NCBI RefSeq assembly: GCF_018847375.1
Contig: NZ_CP072036.1
Span: 124,001 to 188,000, forward strand
Length of the DNA stretch: 64,000 bases
Source: Akkermansia massiliensis
GTDB taxonomy: Bacteria > Verrucomicrobiota > Verrucomicrobiia > Verrucomicrobiales > Akkermansiaceae
Reading direction: 5' to 3'
Shown here piece after piece: positions 17,091 through 28,600 of the stretch. Position 1 is the stretch's first letter. Each line of letters begins with the position of its first letter. The notes under the pieces are model-generated. The model worked only from the letters and a program-made list of their open reading frames with translations, was not told where the DNA came from and did not search any database. The translations under genes were made by a program, and so were the position numbers.

Positions 17091-18488
17091 GTGAAGGGAT
17101 TCATCAAACTCATCATCGTCATTGCCGTTCTCGGAGGCATCTGGTTCGCCTGGGAACAGTGGAAGGGGAACGAAGCGATCCAGGTGGACTACCAGACAGA
17201 GCCTCTTGAGAAGGGGGACCTGATGATCACCATTGACGCGACCGGCGTCACGGAACCTGATGAACTGGTGGACGTGGGCGCCCAGGTCAGCGGCATCATC
17301 ATGGAGTTCGGCAAGGATCTGGACGGCAAGGTGGTGGATTATTCCAGCCCGGTGAAGGCGGGCCAGATGCTCGCGGAAATTGACAAGCTGCCCGTGCAGC
17401 TGGACGTTCAGCGTGCGGAAGCTTCCAAGGCGCAGGCCATCGCCGGAATCGCCCGCGCCAAGGCGGACATCCAGCAGGCCAAGGCCAAGCACCAGCAAGC
17501 CAGGCTGGACCGCGAACGCGCGGAAAAGCTGGGGCCAGGGGATGCCCTTTCCAAGTCCAGCTACGACCAGTACATTGCGGATGAAGAGACCGCACGCGCC
17601 AACGTGGCCGTGGCGGAAGCCTCCCTGCAGGAAGCGGAAGCCTCCCTGAAACAGGCGGAAGCCGCGCTTAAGAAGGAAATGCGCAACCTGGAATACACCA
17701 CCATCCAGTCCCCGGTGGACGGCGTGGTGGTCAAGCGCCTGGTCAACATAGGCCAGACGGTGGTTTCCAGCATGAGCGCCTCCAGCCTGTTTTACATTGC
17801 CACGGACCTTTCCAAGCTGAAAATCTGGGCCGCCGTGAATGAGGCGGACATCGGCAGCATCCGCAAGGGGCAGGAAGTCCTGTTCACCGTGGACGCCTTC
17901 TCCGGCCGCAAATTCAAGGGAACAGTGGACAAGATACGTCTGGACGCCACCATGACCTCCAACGTGGTCACCTACATCGTGGACATTGACGTGCCCAACC
18001 CGGACAAGCTCCTCATCCCCTACCTGACGGCAAACGTTCAATTCGTGGTGGAGGACATCCGGGACGCCTTCCTCGTCTCCAACGCCGCGCTCCGCTTCCG
18101 TCCGGAAACGGAATTGGTCAGCGCCGAGCAGAAGGCGGCCTTTGAACGGATGCAGCCGGAACTGGCCGCTCCCGCCCAAAACGGCCAGAAGAAAAAAGCC
18201 GTGGTCTGGGAACTGCGGGACAATCTTCTTTACCCCCACCTGGTCACCAGGGGGGAAAGCAACGGCATGCTGACGGCCATCACGGGAGAAACGCTCCGGG
18301 AAGGCATGGAAATCGTCTCCACGGCGCAGATACTGAACCGCTCCGGCAACTCGGAGGACGGAGCTTCCGCCTCCGCCGGCGGGGAAAATCCGTTCGCGCC
18401 CAAGATGCCGCCGCGCCGCAAGCCGAGCACGGGCAACACGAAGGCTCCCTCCGCCTCCGGCAACGGCGGCCCGCCCCCGCCTCCCTGA
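17091..18488 (+). CDS. macA: MacA-like periplasmic adaptor (membrane fusion protein)
   Basis: A 465-residue HlyD/RND-type adaptor linking the MacB-like transporter to the outer-membrane channel. One N-terminal membrane segment (FIKLIIVIAVLGGIWFAW) is followed by a lipoyl half-motif (DVGAQVSGIIMEFG), a long coiled-coil hairpin rich in Ala, Glu and Lys (about 105-195), the second half-motif (YTTIQSPVDGVVVKRLVNIG), a beta-barrel domain, and a Pro-rich tail. The start is GTG at 17091; a TATTAT box only 4 bases upstream and no ribosome site make initiation unusual. First gene of a four-gene efflux operon. Confidence 0.93.
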   Translation: MKGFIKLIIVIAVLGGIWFAWEQWKGNEAIQVDYQTEPLEKGDLMITIDATGVTEPDELVDVGAQVSGIIMEFGKDLDGKVVDYSSPVKAGQMLAEIDKLPVQLDVQRAEASKAQAIAGIARAKADIQQAKAKHQQARLDRERAEKLGPGDALSKSSYDQYIADEETARANVAVAEASLQEAEASLKQAEAALKKEMRNLEYTTIQSPVDGVVVKRLVNIGQTVVSSMSASSLFYIATDLSKLKIWAAVNEADIGSIRKGQEVLFTVDAFSGRKFKGTVDKIRLDATMTSNVVTYIVDIDVPNPDKLLIPYLTANVQFVVEDIRDAFLVSNAALRFRPETELVSAEQKAAFERMQPELAAPAQNGQKKKAVVWELRDNLLYPHLVTRGESNGMLTAITGETLREGMEIVSTAQILNRSGNSEDGASASAGGENPFAPKMPPRRKPSTGNTKAPSASGNGGPPPPP

Positions 18489-18554
18489 TCCGGGGAAACG
18501 CCTCCATCCACCCGCTCAACCATTCCTTTTTACCGCTTCAAGCACTACAACAAC

Positions 18555-19259
18555 GTGATCCGCTTACGTGACATAACCAAGGTGTACCACCTGGGGGAAA
18601 TAGACCTTCAAGTGCTCAAGGGCATCACCCTGGACATCAAGGAGGGGGAATTCGTCTCCCTCACGGGGGCTTCCGGTTCCGGAAAGTCCACCTTGATGAA
18701 CATCCTGGGCTGCCTGGACCGCCCCACCTCCGGCCATTACTACATCGCCGGGGAAGACGTAGCCAAATTCAACGCCGCAGAGCGCGCCACGCTCCGGAAC
18801 AAGCGCATCGGCTTCGTCTTCCAGAACTTCAACCTGCTCTCCCGCACCACCGCCCTGGAAAACGTGATGATGCCCGCCGTGTACGCCCACCCCACCCTCA
18901 GCATGAAAGCCATGCGCGAACGTTCGGTGGAGCTGCTGAACCTGGTGGGCCTTTCCGACCGCATGGACCACACCCCGGCCCAGCTCTCCGGCGGCCAGCA
19001 GCAGCGCGTAGCCATCGCCCGCTCCCTCATCAACAACCCCAGCATCCTGCTGGCGGACGAACCCACGGGGAACCTGGACTCCACCACCTCCAAGGAAGTG
19101 CTGCACATGTTCAAGGACCTGAACCGCCGCCAGGGAATCACGGTCATCCTGGTGACGCACGACCCCAAAATAGCCGCCTTCACGGACCGGGCCATCAACA
19201 TGGCGGACGGCCTCATCTGCGAAGGGATTTCCGACACGCTAAGCAAGGACGACGTATGA
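18555..19259 (+). CDS. MacB-type ABC transporter ATP-binding protein
   Basis: A 234-residue ATPase of the MacB/LolD class. Walker A GASGSGKST is near 38-46, the Q-loop FVFQNFNLL near 87-95, signature LSGGQQQRVAIARSL near 144-158, Walker B ILLADEPTGNLD and the switch His in VTHD. Unlike E. coli MacB, the ATPase and permease are separate proteins. The start is GTG at 18555 and the end overlaps the permease by four bases. It drives extrusion of substrates through the MacA/outer-membrane pathway. Confidence 0.96.
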   Translation: MIRLRDITKVYHLGEIDLQVLKGITLDIKEGEFVSLTGASGSGKSTLMNILGCLDRPTSGHYYIAGEDVAKFNAAERATLRNKRIGFVFQNFNLLSRTTALENVMMPAVYAHPTLSMKAMRERSVELLNLVGLSDRMDHTPAQLSGGQQQRVAIARSLINNPSILLADEPTGNLDSTTSKEVLHMFKDLNRRQGITVILVTHDPKIAAFTDRAINMADGLICEGISDTLSKDDV

Positions 19260-20620
19260 AATTCCTTCCTCTCCTTAAAACCTGCATCAAGGCCCTGGTG
19301 CGCAACCCCATGCGCGCGGCGCTCACCATCCTGGGCATCATCATCGGCATTGCAGCGGTGATCGCCATGGTGGAAATCGGCCAGGGGTCCACGCTCCAGA
19401 TTAAAAACACCATCGCCTCCATGGGGGCGGATACGCTGAACATCCGCCCCGGCGCCATCTCCAAGAGCGGCGTCAATACCGGCGCAGGCGGCCGGGCCTC
19501 CCTGACCAACGCGGACTGCGAGGCCATCGCGAAGGACTGCCCCATGGTCCTGCGTGCCACGCCCGTAGTGCGCGCCAGCGGCCAAGTCATTTACGGCAAC
19601 AAGAACTGGAGCCCGGAAACCGTGGAAGGCGGATCCGTGGAATACCTGAAAATCAAGAGCTGGTATGACATGGACCGCGGCCAGCCCTTCTCCGAGGAAG
19701 ACGTGGAGCAGGCCAGGCGCGTGTGCGTCATCGGCCAGACGGTAGCCAGGGAGCTCTTCGGGGATGAAGACCCGCTGGGCAAGGACATCCGCATCAAGAA
19801 CGTCATGTTCAAGGTCATCGGCATCCTCCAGAAAAAGGGCGCCAACATGATGGGCCGCGACCAGGACGACTCCATCATCCTGCCCTGGACGAGCATCCGC
19901 TACCGCCTCCAGGGCCTGGGCGGCGGTTCCGCCTCCACTTCCTCCGGCAAATCCACCACCACCTTCAACCGGGCGGACAAATACACCGCCAATTCCGTGG
20001 ATTACTACACGGAAACCACGGACCAGCCCTACACGGACGCCCCCCACCCGCGGCGCTTCAACAACATTGACTCCATCATGGCGCAGATTGCGGACCCGGA
20101 GCGCTCCTCCGAGGCGATCGACCAGATCACGGAAGTCATCCGCGCCAAGCACAACCTCAAGGACGGCCAGCTGGACGACTTCCGGGTATGGGACATGGCT
20201 GAAATGTCCCGCGCCATGAGCAGCACCACGGAGGTAATGACCAACCTGCTGATGATCGTGGCCATGATCTCCCTGGTCGTAGGCGGCGTGGGCATCATGA
20301 ACATCATGCTCGTCTCCGTCACGGAGCGCACCAAGGAAATCGGCCTGCGCATGGCGGTGGGCGCCCGTCCGCAGGACATCATGCGCCAGTTCCTGCTGGA
20401 AGCGGTTCTGCTCTGCGTGGTGGGCGGCGCGCTGGGCATCGCGCTCGGCAAGGCCATCTCCATCATCGTCAGCCGCACCATGAACTGGGCCACCGCCTCC
20501 TCCCCGGAAGCCATGGCCCTGGCGGTGGGCGTCTCCGTGTTCATCGGCCTGGCCTTCGGATGGTACCCGTCCTGGAAGGCGTCCAAGATGGACCCCATCG
20601 ACGCCCTGCGACACGAATAA
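19256..20620 (+). CDS. macB: MacB-type ABC transporter permease
   Basis: A 454-residue permease with the MacB topology. One N-terminal membrane segment (ALTILGIIIGIAAVIAMVEI, with GQGS following), a large periplasmic MacB_PCD domain (about 50-300), then three C-terminal segments including NLLMIVAMISLVVGGVGIMN and the coupling-helix region VTERTKEIGLRMAVGARP. The end is WKASKMDPIDALRHE, typical for the family. An insertion rich in Ser, Thr and Gly near 225-245 is slightly unusual. It overlaps the ATPase gene (ATGA). Confidence 0.95.
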   Translation: MKFLPLLKTCIKALVRNPMRAALTILGIIIGIAAVIAMVEIGQGSTLQIKNTIASMGADTLNIRPGAISKSGVNTGAGGRASLTNADCEAIAKDCPMVLRATPVVRASGQVIYGNKNWSPETVEGGSVEYLKIKSWYDMDRGQPFSEEDVEQARRVCVIGQTVARELFGDEDPLGKDIRIKNVMFKVIGILQKKGANMMGRDQDDSIILPWTSIRYRLQGLGGGSASTSSGKSTTTFNRADKYTANSVDYYTETTDQPYTDAPHPRRFNNIDSIMAQIADPERSSEAIDQITEVIRAKHNLKDGQLDDFRVWDMAEMSRAMSSTTEVMTNLLMIVAMISLVVGGVGIMNIMLVSVTERTKEIGLRMAVGARPQDIMRQFLLEAVLLCVVGGALGIALGKAISIIVSRTMNWATASSPEAMALAVGVSVFIGLAFGWYPSWKASKMDPIDALRHE

Positions 20621-20641
20621 CACCTTACTTCTTCCTTTCCC

Positions 20642-22015
20642 ATGTCATCCATGTTCAAACATCTCCCTCTCCTGGCCGCATGCTGCCTGAGCTCCTGTAT
20701 GGTAGGCCCGGACTTCCGGCCGCCGGCCAACGACCTCCCCGCCGCCTGGGCGGAGAGCAGGCCCCCCCGCAGCTCTGACAAGGACCTGCGCTCCTGGTGG
20801 AACATCTTCGGGGACCCCCAGCTCAACCGCCTGGTCTCCGCCTCCCTCAACAACAATCCGGATATGAAGGTAGCCCTGCTCCGCATCCGGGAAGCCAGGG
20901 AAAGGCTCCGCGTCTCCCAGGCCTCCCTGCTGCCCTCCGCGGATGCCAGCGCCGGCTGGAGCCTGTCCCCGGACCGGGGCTTCCGCAGCTCCACCTCCCA
21001 GGACTTCACCCTGGGGGCGTCCACCTCCTGGGAGCTGGACCTCTTCGGCGGCAACCGGCGTTCCATTGAGGCCTACCGCGCCTCCCTCATGTCTACGGAA
21101 GCCTCCGCGGGCGCCGTGCGCACGGCCCTGCTGGCGGACGTCGCCACGGCCTACTTTGACTGGATCACCGCCTGCGAACAGCTCCGCATCGCCCGGGAAC
21201 AGCTGGAAATCCAACGCAACACCCTCACCATTGCGGAAAAACGCTACAAATCGGAATTCGCCCCCCGCCTGGACGTGGAACAGGCCACCTCCACCGTCGC
21301 CTCCACGGAAAGCCGCATCCCGGCGCTGGAAGCACAGGTGGCCTCCGCCAAAAACCAGCTCTCTGTGCTGCTGGGCACGTACAACTCCCGCGTGGAGCTG
21401 ACGCTCCCCAAAGCCTCCGTCTTTGAAAAAACGCCCGTCGTGCCGGTCGGCCTCCCCTCCGAACTCCTGCGGCGCAGGCCCGACGTCATCGCCGCTGAAG
21501 CGGACCTGCACGTGGCCGTAGCCAACGTAGGCGTAGCCGTGGCGGACCTGTACCCCCGCTTCAGCCTGACGGGATCCCTCTCCAGCCGCGGCGGAGACTT
21601 CGGCCAGCTCTTCCGGGAAAACAACAACGCGTGGTCCCTGGGCGGCAACCTGCTCCAGCCCCTGTTCCAGGGCGGAGCCCTGAGAGCCACGGTGCGCGCC
21701 CAGAAAGCCGCGGCGGAACAAGCCGCGGAAACCTACCGCAAGACGCTCATCACCGCCGTCTCCGAGGTGGAGGACGCCCTGATCGCCTACGGCAACTACA
21801 CCTCCCAGATGCAATACCTGCACAAGGAAAACAACGCCAACAGAGAAGCCTTCCTTCTCTCCCGCACCCTGTACATCAACGGCCAGACGGACTTCCTGAA
21901 CGTCATCACCGCGCAGCGCTCCTGGCTCAGCTCCGAGGAATCCTTGGTCACCATGAAGCAGAACATCCGCAAAGCCGTCGTGCAGCTCGCTCGCGCCCTG
22001 GGCGGCGGATGGTAA
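20642..22015 (+). CDS. Outer-membrane efflux lipoprotein (TolC/NodT family)
   Basis: A 457-residue outer-membrane channel of the RND efflux lipoprotein type. The N-terminus MSSMFKHLPLLAACCLSSCM carries a lipobox with Cys about 19, followed by VGPDFRPP as in OprM/NodT proteins. Two OEP repeats (about 60-240 and 270-450) are present, with LLRRRPDVIAAEADL and a coiled Ala/Glu-rich second half. It completes the MacA-MacB-channel complex. Part of its 3' end (21767-21912) is duplicated in decayed form at 30210-30355. Confidence 0.95.
   Translation: MSSMFKHLPLLAACCLSSCMVGPDFRPPANDLPAAWAESRPPRSSDKDLRSWWNIFGDPQLNRLVSASLNNNPDMKVALLRIREARERLRVSQASLLPSADASAGWSLSPDRGFRSSTSQDFTLGASTSWELDLFGGNRRSIEAYRASLMSTEASAGAVRTALLADVATAYFDWITACEQLRIAREQLEIQRNTLTIAEKRYKSEFAPRLDVEQATSTVASTESRIPALEAQVASAKNQLSVLLGTYNSRVELTLPKASVFEKTPVVPVGLPSELLRRRPDVIAAEADLHVAVANVGVAVADLYPRFSLTGSLSSRGGDFGQLFRENNNAWSLGGNLLQPLFQGGALRATVRAQKAAAEQAAETYRKTLITAVSEVEDALIAYGNYTSQMQYLHKENNANREAFLLSRTLYINGQTDFLNVITAQRSWLSSEESLVTMKQNIRKAVVQLARALGGGW
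21767..21912 (+). repeat. Intact copy of a 146-bp repeat that brackets the Rhs module
   Basis: This part of the efflux channel gene matches 30210-30355 with about eight differences, all transitions, in the same orientation. See the pseudogene at 30210. Confidence 0.9.
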
Positions 22016-22601
22016 AACCTGCTCCATTAAGTAGGCAAGAATTTCCATTTCTGAAAAACGGGACTCTGATTGTTGAATAAATTGAGAATTGCCGATCTTT
22101 CGGGTCAGATTCTTGTTTTCGCATTCATTGATCCTGTAAAACTTTCCGGTTCCCGGTAAATTCAGCTACCAAATGAAATTATGATGAACCTCTTGGCCCA
22201 TAGGTTTGAAGCTCCTTGCTTCTCCATTTCTACAGAAAATAAATCAAAAGGGGAAAATAATAAAATCATTTGATACGGATGCCTCATGCAACTGTAAACT
22301 GTACCTGGATTCTGTGAAATGAGAATGGAAGCAAGAATGTTCAGCAACAGGTAAAAAGAATACCGAAGCACATCAAAATCGGTTGAAGTCCGGCAACCAA
22401 CAATCAGACAATCACTGTCCTTGTTATTAATTGATGAAATGCCAGGCAGAAGAGATTTGTCATCTCTTCTGCCTGTTTTTAGGAGTGTGATTACTATCTC
22501 AGGAAAAGACGGTAATATTTTTGACGTCTCCGGCGTGTTTACTTTGCTGGTTTTTGTTCTCATGGTAACCGCAACCATTTAATAATTTTACCTTCATTAC
22601 C
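22016..22601. other. AT-rich 586-base gap between the efflux operon and the Rhs gene
   Basis: The base composition falls sharply after 22050. A possible 138-codon minus-strand frame (22162-22578) runs through the hairpin at 22443 and has no ribosome site, so I do not call it. The only clear element is that hairpin. Promoter signals for the Rhs gene are probably here, but I cannot single one out. Confidence 0.5.
22443..22480 (+). terminator. Rho-independent terminator
   Basis: Perfect 14-bp stem CAGGCAGAAGAGAT / ATCTCTTCTGCCTG with loop TTGTC and five T residues. It lies 430 bases after the efflux operon and 120 bases before the Rhs gene, so it isolates the Rhs transcript. Confidence 0.85.
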
Positions 22602-25600
22602 ATGAACAACACTTTCAACATCGGCGCCATGGACACCGTCTATCCCTTCATTCCCATGTACCCCAACGGACAGCCCCAGGGCAACTTCCTGGTCAACGGC
22701 CTCTCCGCTCCTGTCCTTATCCCCAAACGCGCCGCTTCCTCCCCTACCCGGCACGAATGGTTCGGATACCTCAAGGTCATGGCTCCCGCCACCTGTTTTC
22801 TCCACCTCCACGCCCACTCCTCCATCTCCCTTTCCATTCCCGCCAAGGATCTGGAACTCTCCACGGAGCCGGGCTCTTCCACCCCTCTGCGCCGCCAGAT
22901 CCAGTTCGACCAGGGATACTACTGGTGCCACATTGTTCACCAGCACCAGCCAGCCCCGAACTCCCAGCAGGAGTTCTGCATTGCCCTGGTAAGCGACAAG
23001 GAAGGCGAGCCCGACCTGGACTATTACCTGCTGGCGGAAAACACGCCTGCCGGCAAGGAAGGAGAAACCGTCCTGACTCTGGTCAACCTGTACCAGGAGG
23101 TGGAAGAAGGAGATTCGTCGAGCAGTTCGGCAGGGGGAGGAGATTCGTTTGAGTTTGATCCCAAGCCCAGCAGCAGCTCGAGTTCTTCTTCCAGCAGTTC
23201 GAGCTCTTCCTCCTCCAACAGTTCGTCTTCCAGCTCCCTGCAGAGTTCTTCGGCTCCCGAGCCTCCGGATTCCTCCAGCAGCGCGCCGCCTTCTTCTTCC
23301 AGTTCGTCGTCTTCCAGCAGTTCGAGTTCTTCCTCGTCATCTTCTTCCAGCAACTGGTCGTCTTCCAGTTTCCACAGCAGTTCCTTGCCGCCCCAGGAGC
23401 CGGATTCTTCCAGCAGCGCTCCGTCTTCCAGCTCCTCCTCGAGCAGTTCGAGTTCATCGTCTTCTTCCAGCTCGTCTTCCAGCAGCAGCTCTTCGTCATC
23501 AAGTTCTTCGAGCTCAAGCTCATCTTCCAGCAGCAGTTCAAGTTCCCTTTCCTCCTCGTCCAGCGAGCCGGACCAGGAAGAGGAACCCTGCCCCTGTGAA
23601 TGTGAGTGCAATGAGGAAGGGGACGAACACTGTGTCCAGACACAGCCCACTCCGGGGGATCCCGAGGGAGAGCAGGATTGCCAGGGCAACGCCTGCATCA
23701 ACCCTTCCTCCCCGGCAGGACCCACGCCTCCGGCTCCCGCCAAGTTCATCAGGACGGCACGCTCTGCCACCACTAATGCCCCGGCTTCCAGCGGCTTTTC
23801 CATGCGCTACAACCACCCCATGGCCTGGAGCGCTTCCTTCTCGGCTGACGAGCGCCGCGTCACCGTCAAGCGCCCCTCCGGAAGCCATCTCTATTTCAAA
23901 GCTAACGAGGGAAGCAGCGATGCTTCTCCCATCGGCTCTTCCAGGAAGGTCAACTACCGTGTGAGGCTTCTCAACGAAGATCTTACTCCCAACCTCCAGG
24001 GTACTCCCGCCTTCATGGACATGGTTCTTCCCGGCGGCATGGTCCTGCGCTTCTCGGCAGCCACCGGAGAGGTCGTGTCGGTCACCAGCTCTTCGGGCCA
24101 TGTGATCTCTGCCGAGGAGTACTTCAGCAAGGTCCAGGTCACTTACCATCAAAACGGCTCCCTTGCCAGCGTTTATTCCCGCGCCCAGGGGTTGATGAGA
24201 AGCATTCCCGAAGGCGACAGGCTCACCCTGGAGTGGTATGCTCCCGGCAAGACCATCCCGGACGGGGAAGGCGGGTTCACCGTTGCCGGAGAGCCCTACA
24301 AGACGGCCGTCTATGAAACCTCGCTTGAAAACGGAGTCAAGGTCACCCATATCACCAACCGGCGCGCCGGTCAGGAGCCGCATTTCATCGAACGCCGCGA
24401 GGAAGGCAACAAGGTGACCATCGTCAAGGGGGAGGGAGAGGAGCGCATCGTTCGCACCATTGAACGCAATGCATTGACCGACTCCAAGTGGGAGCGCATT
24501 GAAACCATCCAGGGCATCAACGAGGAAGCGCCCGCCTCCTGTACCCGGACAGTGAAGAAGTATACCGACGGCGGCTGGCTGACCATCAGCCGGACGGAGG
24601 GATACAAGACCCCTCTGGCCCGGACCACCCTCTATACCTACAACGACCAGTTCCGGATGTCCCTGGAACTCAAGCCCAATGGCGGCTATACGCGCTACGA
24701 GTACGACGAGCAGGGACGAGTAGTGCTGCAGGCCTCTCCCTGGGCCGGAGGCGGTGAAAAGGGAACACGCACGACTTACGCCGACTTACGCTTTAACGAC
24801 TTCAGACCCGCCACGGAAACTGAAGTAATCATTGCCGAGGACGGGACGGAAACGGCGCTTCTCAAACGCACTTACACCTATGAAGACAGCCCGCAGGTGA
24901 ACCGCACCACGGTCACGGAAACCGCGCTGGGAAGCGACCAGGTTCATACGAGTGTAGAAGAGACTTATGGGGAAGGAGCCGAATATCCCTACGCCCGGGG
25001 CAGGCAAAAGATGAGCCAGAGTATTGACGGGGTGCAAACCGTTTATACTTACGAAGCCGCCGCGGAATACGGAGCCATTCACCAGGTGACGGAGACCGTG
25101 CAGGCCAACGGAAGCATCGTTCCGGGACAAAGCACCCGAAACGTGGAATACATCGCTGAAAACGGCGCCACCACCAGGAGAGAACAATACGTTCACACCG
25201 GAGAGGACTGGTCGCTGATTGCCTCGGAGGACTACGAATACGACGACGAGCAGAGGCTCATCAAGACGACCAAGGGCAACGGCAGGACCAGCACGACGGA
25301 GTGGATGTGCTGCGGCCCGTTGAGGGAAACCGACGAAGACGGCATCACCACCGGCTACGGCTACAACTCGGCCAAGCAGCTGGTGGAGACTATTCGGGCT
25401 GCGACGGAAACCACGCCCGAAACGATTATCTCCTACACGAAGGATGCGGCGGGAAGGACGATCGCCACGCGGCGTGACGTGGGTCCCATGACGGCGACGG
25501 AAAGCACGGAGTACGACGATCTGGGGCGGGTGATTTCTTCCACGGACATGCTGGGACGCACCACCCGAACCGGGTACGGCGAAGACGGACTCACCACTAC

Positions 25601-28600
25601 CACCACCACCCCGGCAGGCGCTACGCTGATTACCAAAAAGTACTATGATGGAACCATACTCTGGCAGGGAGGAACGGGGCAAAGAGAAGTGGAGACCAAG
25701 CTGGAGTTGAGCGAAGAAGGCATCCTGACCACGACCTTGTCCAAGGGAGTTGTGCTGTCGCGGATTCTGAAAAATGGCTTTGGTCAAACCGTCCGGCAGG
25801 AACATCCCAATACCAGGGGCGGCTTTATCGTCACCAGGAACTTCTACAACGACAAAGGACAATCGGTCCGCTCTCAAACGGAGGATCTTGCTCCTACCCT
25901 CACGGATTACAACGAACTGGGGCAAGCCGTGAAGCAGACCGTTCTTCTGGATGAACTTCATCCCAATGACACCACCAGAAACAGGATATCGGAAAGTTCC
26001 TCCTGTTACCGGGTTCGGGAAGACGGCGTCTACCAGGTGCAGACTTCCACCACCTGCAACGCCGACGGATTCCCCCTCACCCAGACCACGGAAAACATGG
26101 TTTCCAGACTCAGCGCTGTACTGGAAAACAAATCCATCACCACGGACGTCTACGGCCAGCAGAGCATCCAGTGGACGGAGTACACCTCTCCAACCAGGCG
26201 CACTTGGTTCAGCCGCATTCCCACTTCGGAGATCACAGCTGAATCACTGGTCGTGGACGGTTTTGAGACCAGCCAGACCGATCACGCTGGAATCCGTTCT
26301 TCACAAACCCGTTCCTACGCCTCCACGGGCATGGTTCTCAAGCACACGGACGCCAGAGGCAATGTCACCACCACGGAAACCGACCTTGCGGGACGTACTG
26401 TCAAAGTCACCGATTCTGCAGGCAACGTGACCACCAACAACTACCTGCCCTGCTGTGACAATCCCGCCTGTATCACCGATGCCCTGGTGGGAACGACCTG
26501 CTATTCCTATGACATCCGCGGCAGAAAGACAGCCGAATATGGCACCGCCATTCAGCCGGCCTGCTTCGCCTACGACGAAGCCGACCGCATAGTGGCCCTG
26601 ACTACCTTCCGTGCAAACGAAGGCGACATCACTTCCGATCCTTCCGGCCGAACCGACGGAGACACCACCACCTGGCTCTATGACGAGGCCACGGGGCTGG
26701 AATTGAAAAAGACTTATGCCGACGGTTCCTGTGTTTCCAGAACCTATGACGAGCTCAACCGTCAGGAGACACTTGTCAAAGCCAGGGGGCTTGTCACAAC
26801 GTATAAGTATGCTCCCTTTACAGGAGAACTCATCTCGGTTTCCTACAGCGATGGAACTTCTCCCTGGATCTTTTCATCCAACCATCTAGGGCAGATAATC
26901 TCCGTCTATGACGCTTCGGGTCTCAGGGAATTTTCCTATGACAGCTACGGCAGGATGATTCAGGACACTTCCTTTGGACAGGTGGAAAGTTCTCTTCAAG
27001 AAGAATACGATGCCCAGGGGCGTTCCAACGGATACCGCCTGATGCTCGGCACACGCACCGTGCAGCACTCCCATCTTGACTACGATTCCAAAGGTGGCAT
27101 TATTGGGATGAATCTGGAAGGCATCGCTTCTCCCTTTACCTGGCAGTACGATCCAACCAGCGGCTTCCTCAACCATCTCACCTACCCCAACGGCATGGTC
27201 CGCCAAAACACCTACCATCCCACACTCAACCTCGTAACCGCTATCGGTTATAAGATGGAGGGAAATGAGGAAACAGTTGTTGGGCATAAATATCAGTACG
27301 ACGCGCTGATGCGTCCCGTCCAGCTGCGGGACTCGTGGGATGCTACCACTCCTGAGACGATAAGAGATTTTACCTATAACAGCCGCAGTGAACTGCTGGA
27401 AGACCGCATCAGCCGGGGAGGAAGCTTTGCGTACTGCTATGACAACATCGGCAACCGCAAAACAGCCCGGGAACTGGAGGAAGAAGTAGCTTATGAATCC
27501 AACCGGCTCAACCAGTACACGGATATTGCCGGGGGAGAAGAAGATTTTAACCCCGTCTACGATGCCGACGGCAACCAGACCCGCATCAGGACCTCAACGG
27601 GCATATGGGAAGTGTCCTACGACGCCAACGACCGCCCCGTCGTCTTCGCCAGCCAGGATGGCAGAACAACCATCACCTGCGGCTACGACTACCAGGGCCG
27701 CCGCTTTGAGAAAAAAATCACTATCAATGCAGTTACCTCTTCTCATTCCTACTATTTATACCGAGGCTATTTACAAATAGCTGAGCTGGATCTGATGCAC
27801 TCGGAAGCCATGCTGACGAGAACCCATGTATGGGATCCGACGGTGCGTACGGCTACACGCGTCCTGATGACGACCAGATGGAAAAGGGGAGTGACAACGG
27901 AAGAGAATTTTTATTTCATGCACGATGCTCGAAAAAACGTGACTTCCATTTTCGACGGCCAACGAACGCGAAGAGCCCGCTACGAGTATGCTCCTTTCGG
28001 CGCCCTGCTTACAGCGGACGGAGACATGGCACAATCCAACAAGTTCCGTTTTTCCTGCGAGTTCACAGACGATGAATTAGGGCTTGTCTACTACAACTAT
28101 CGCCATCTTAATCCGCTCGACGGTAGGTGGATCAACAGGGATCCCATACGGGAACAGGCAGGACGTAATCTTTATGGATTTGTCAGCAATCATTGGGAAT
28201 GGGATTTCCTGGGACTTCTTCTAACAAAGGATGATATTAATGTCACTGGAACAGATGAAGTAAATGTTATAGAAACGCCTGCTGGATTCATTCCAGAAGG
28301 AGTGGGAGAAGATTCCATATTTAAAATTCAAGCTACTGATCCCAACGTTTTTGCAAATACTCAAGTAAAAATAAACCGGGCATCAATCTCTGTTATATGT
28401 GGTAAGGCAAAAGCTGCCAAAGCAAGCCCGTGTGAAGTAAAAAGTGTTTCTCTCCAAGCCAGTGTGATTATTGTGATTAATCAGCCGGAAGATTTGACGT
28501 ATTATAATATTGTTGCGGAGAATGGCATGGTTTTTAAAATTTCAAGTGACTATGTTTACAAATCTGTTGGCGCTACGAATTCCAGTGTTTATGCTCCATA

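Noticed and set aside
22162..22578. 138-codon minus-strand frame between the efflux operon and the Rhs gene
   Set aside because: It crosses a 14-bp terminator hairpin, has no ribosome site, and resembles no protein.
23164..23565. Ser-codon tract considered as a DNA repeat array or CRISPR
   Set aside because: There are no regular spacers or constant repeats; the repetition is at amino-acid level with mixed codons.
23024..23803. Minus-strand Glu/Leu-rich frame opposite the polyserine tract
   Set aside because: A direct consequence of complementing Ser codons; no start signals and the plus-strand Rhs gene explains the DNA.
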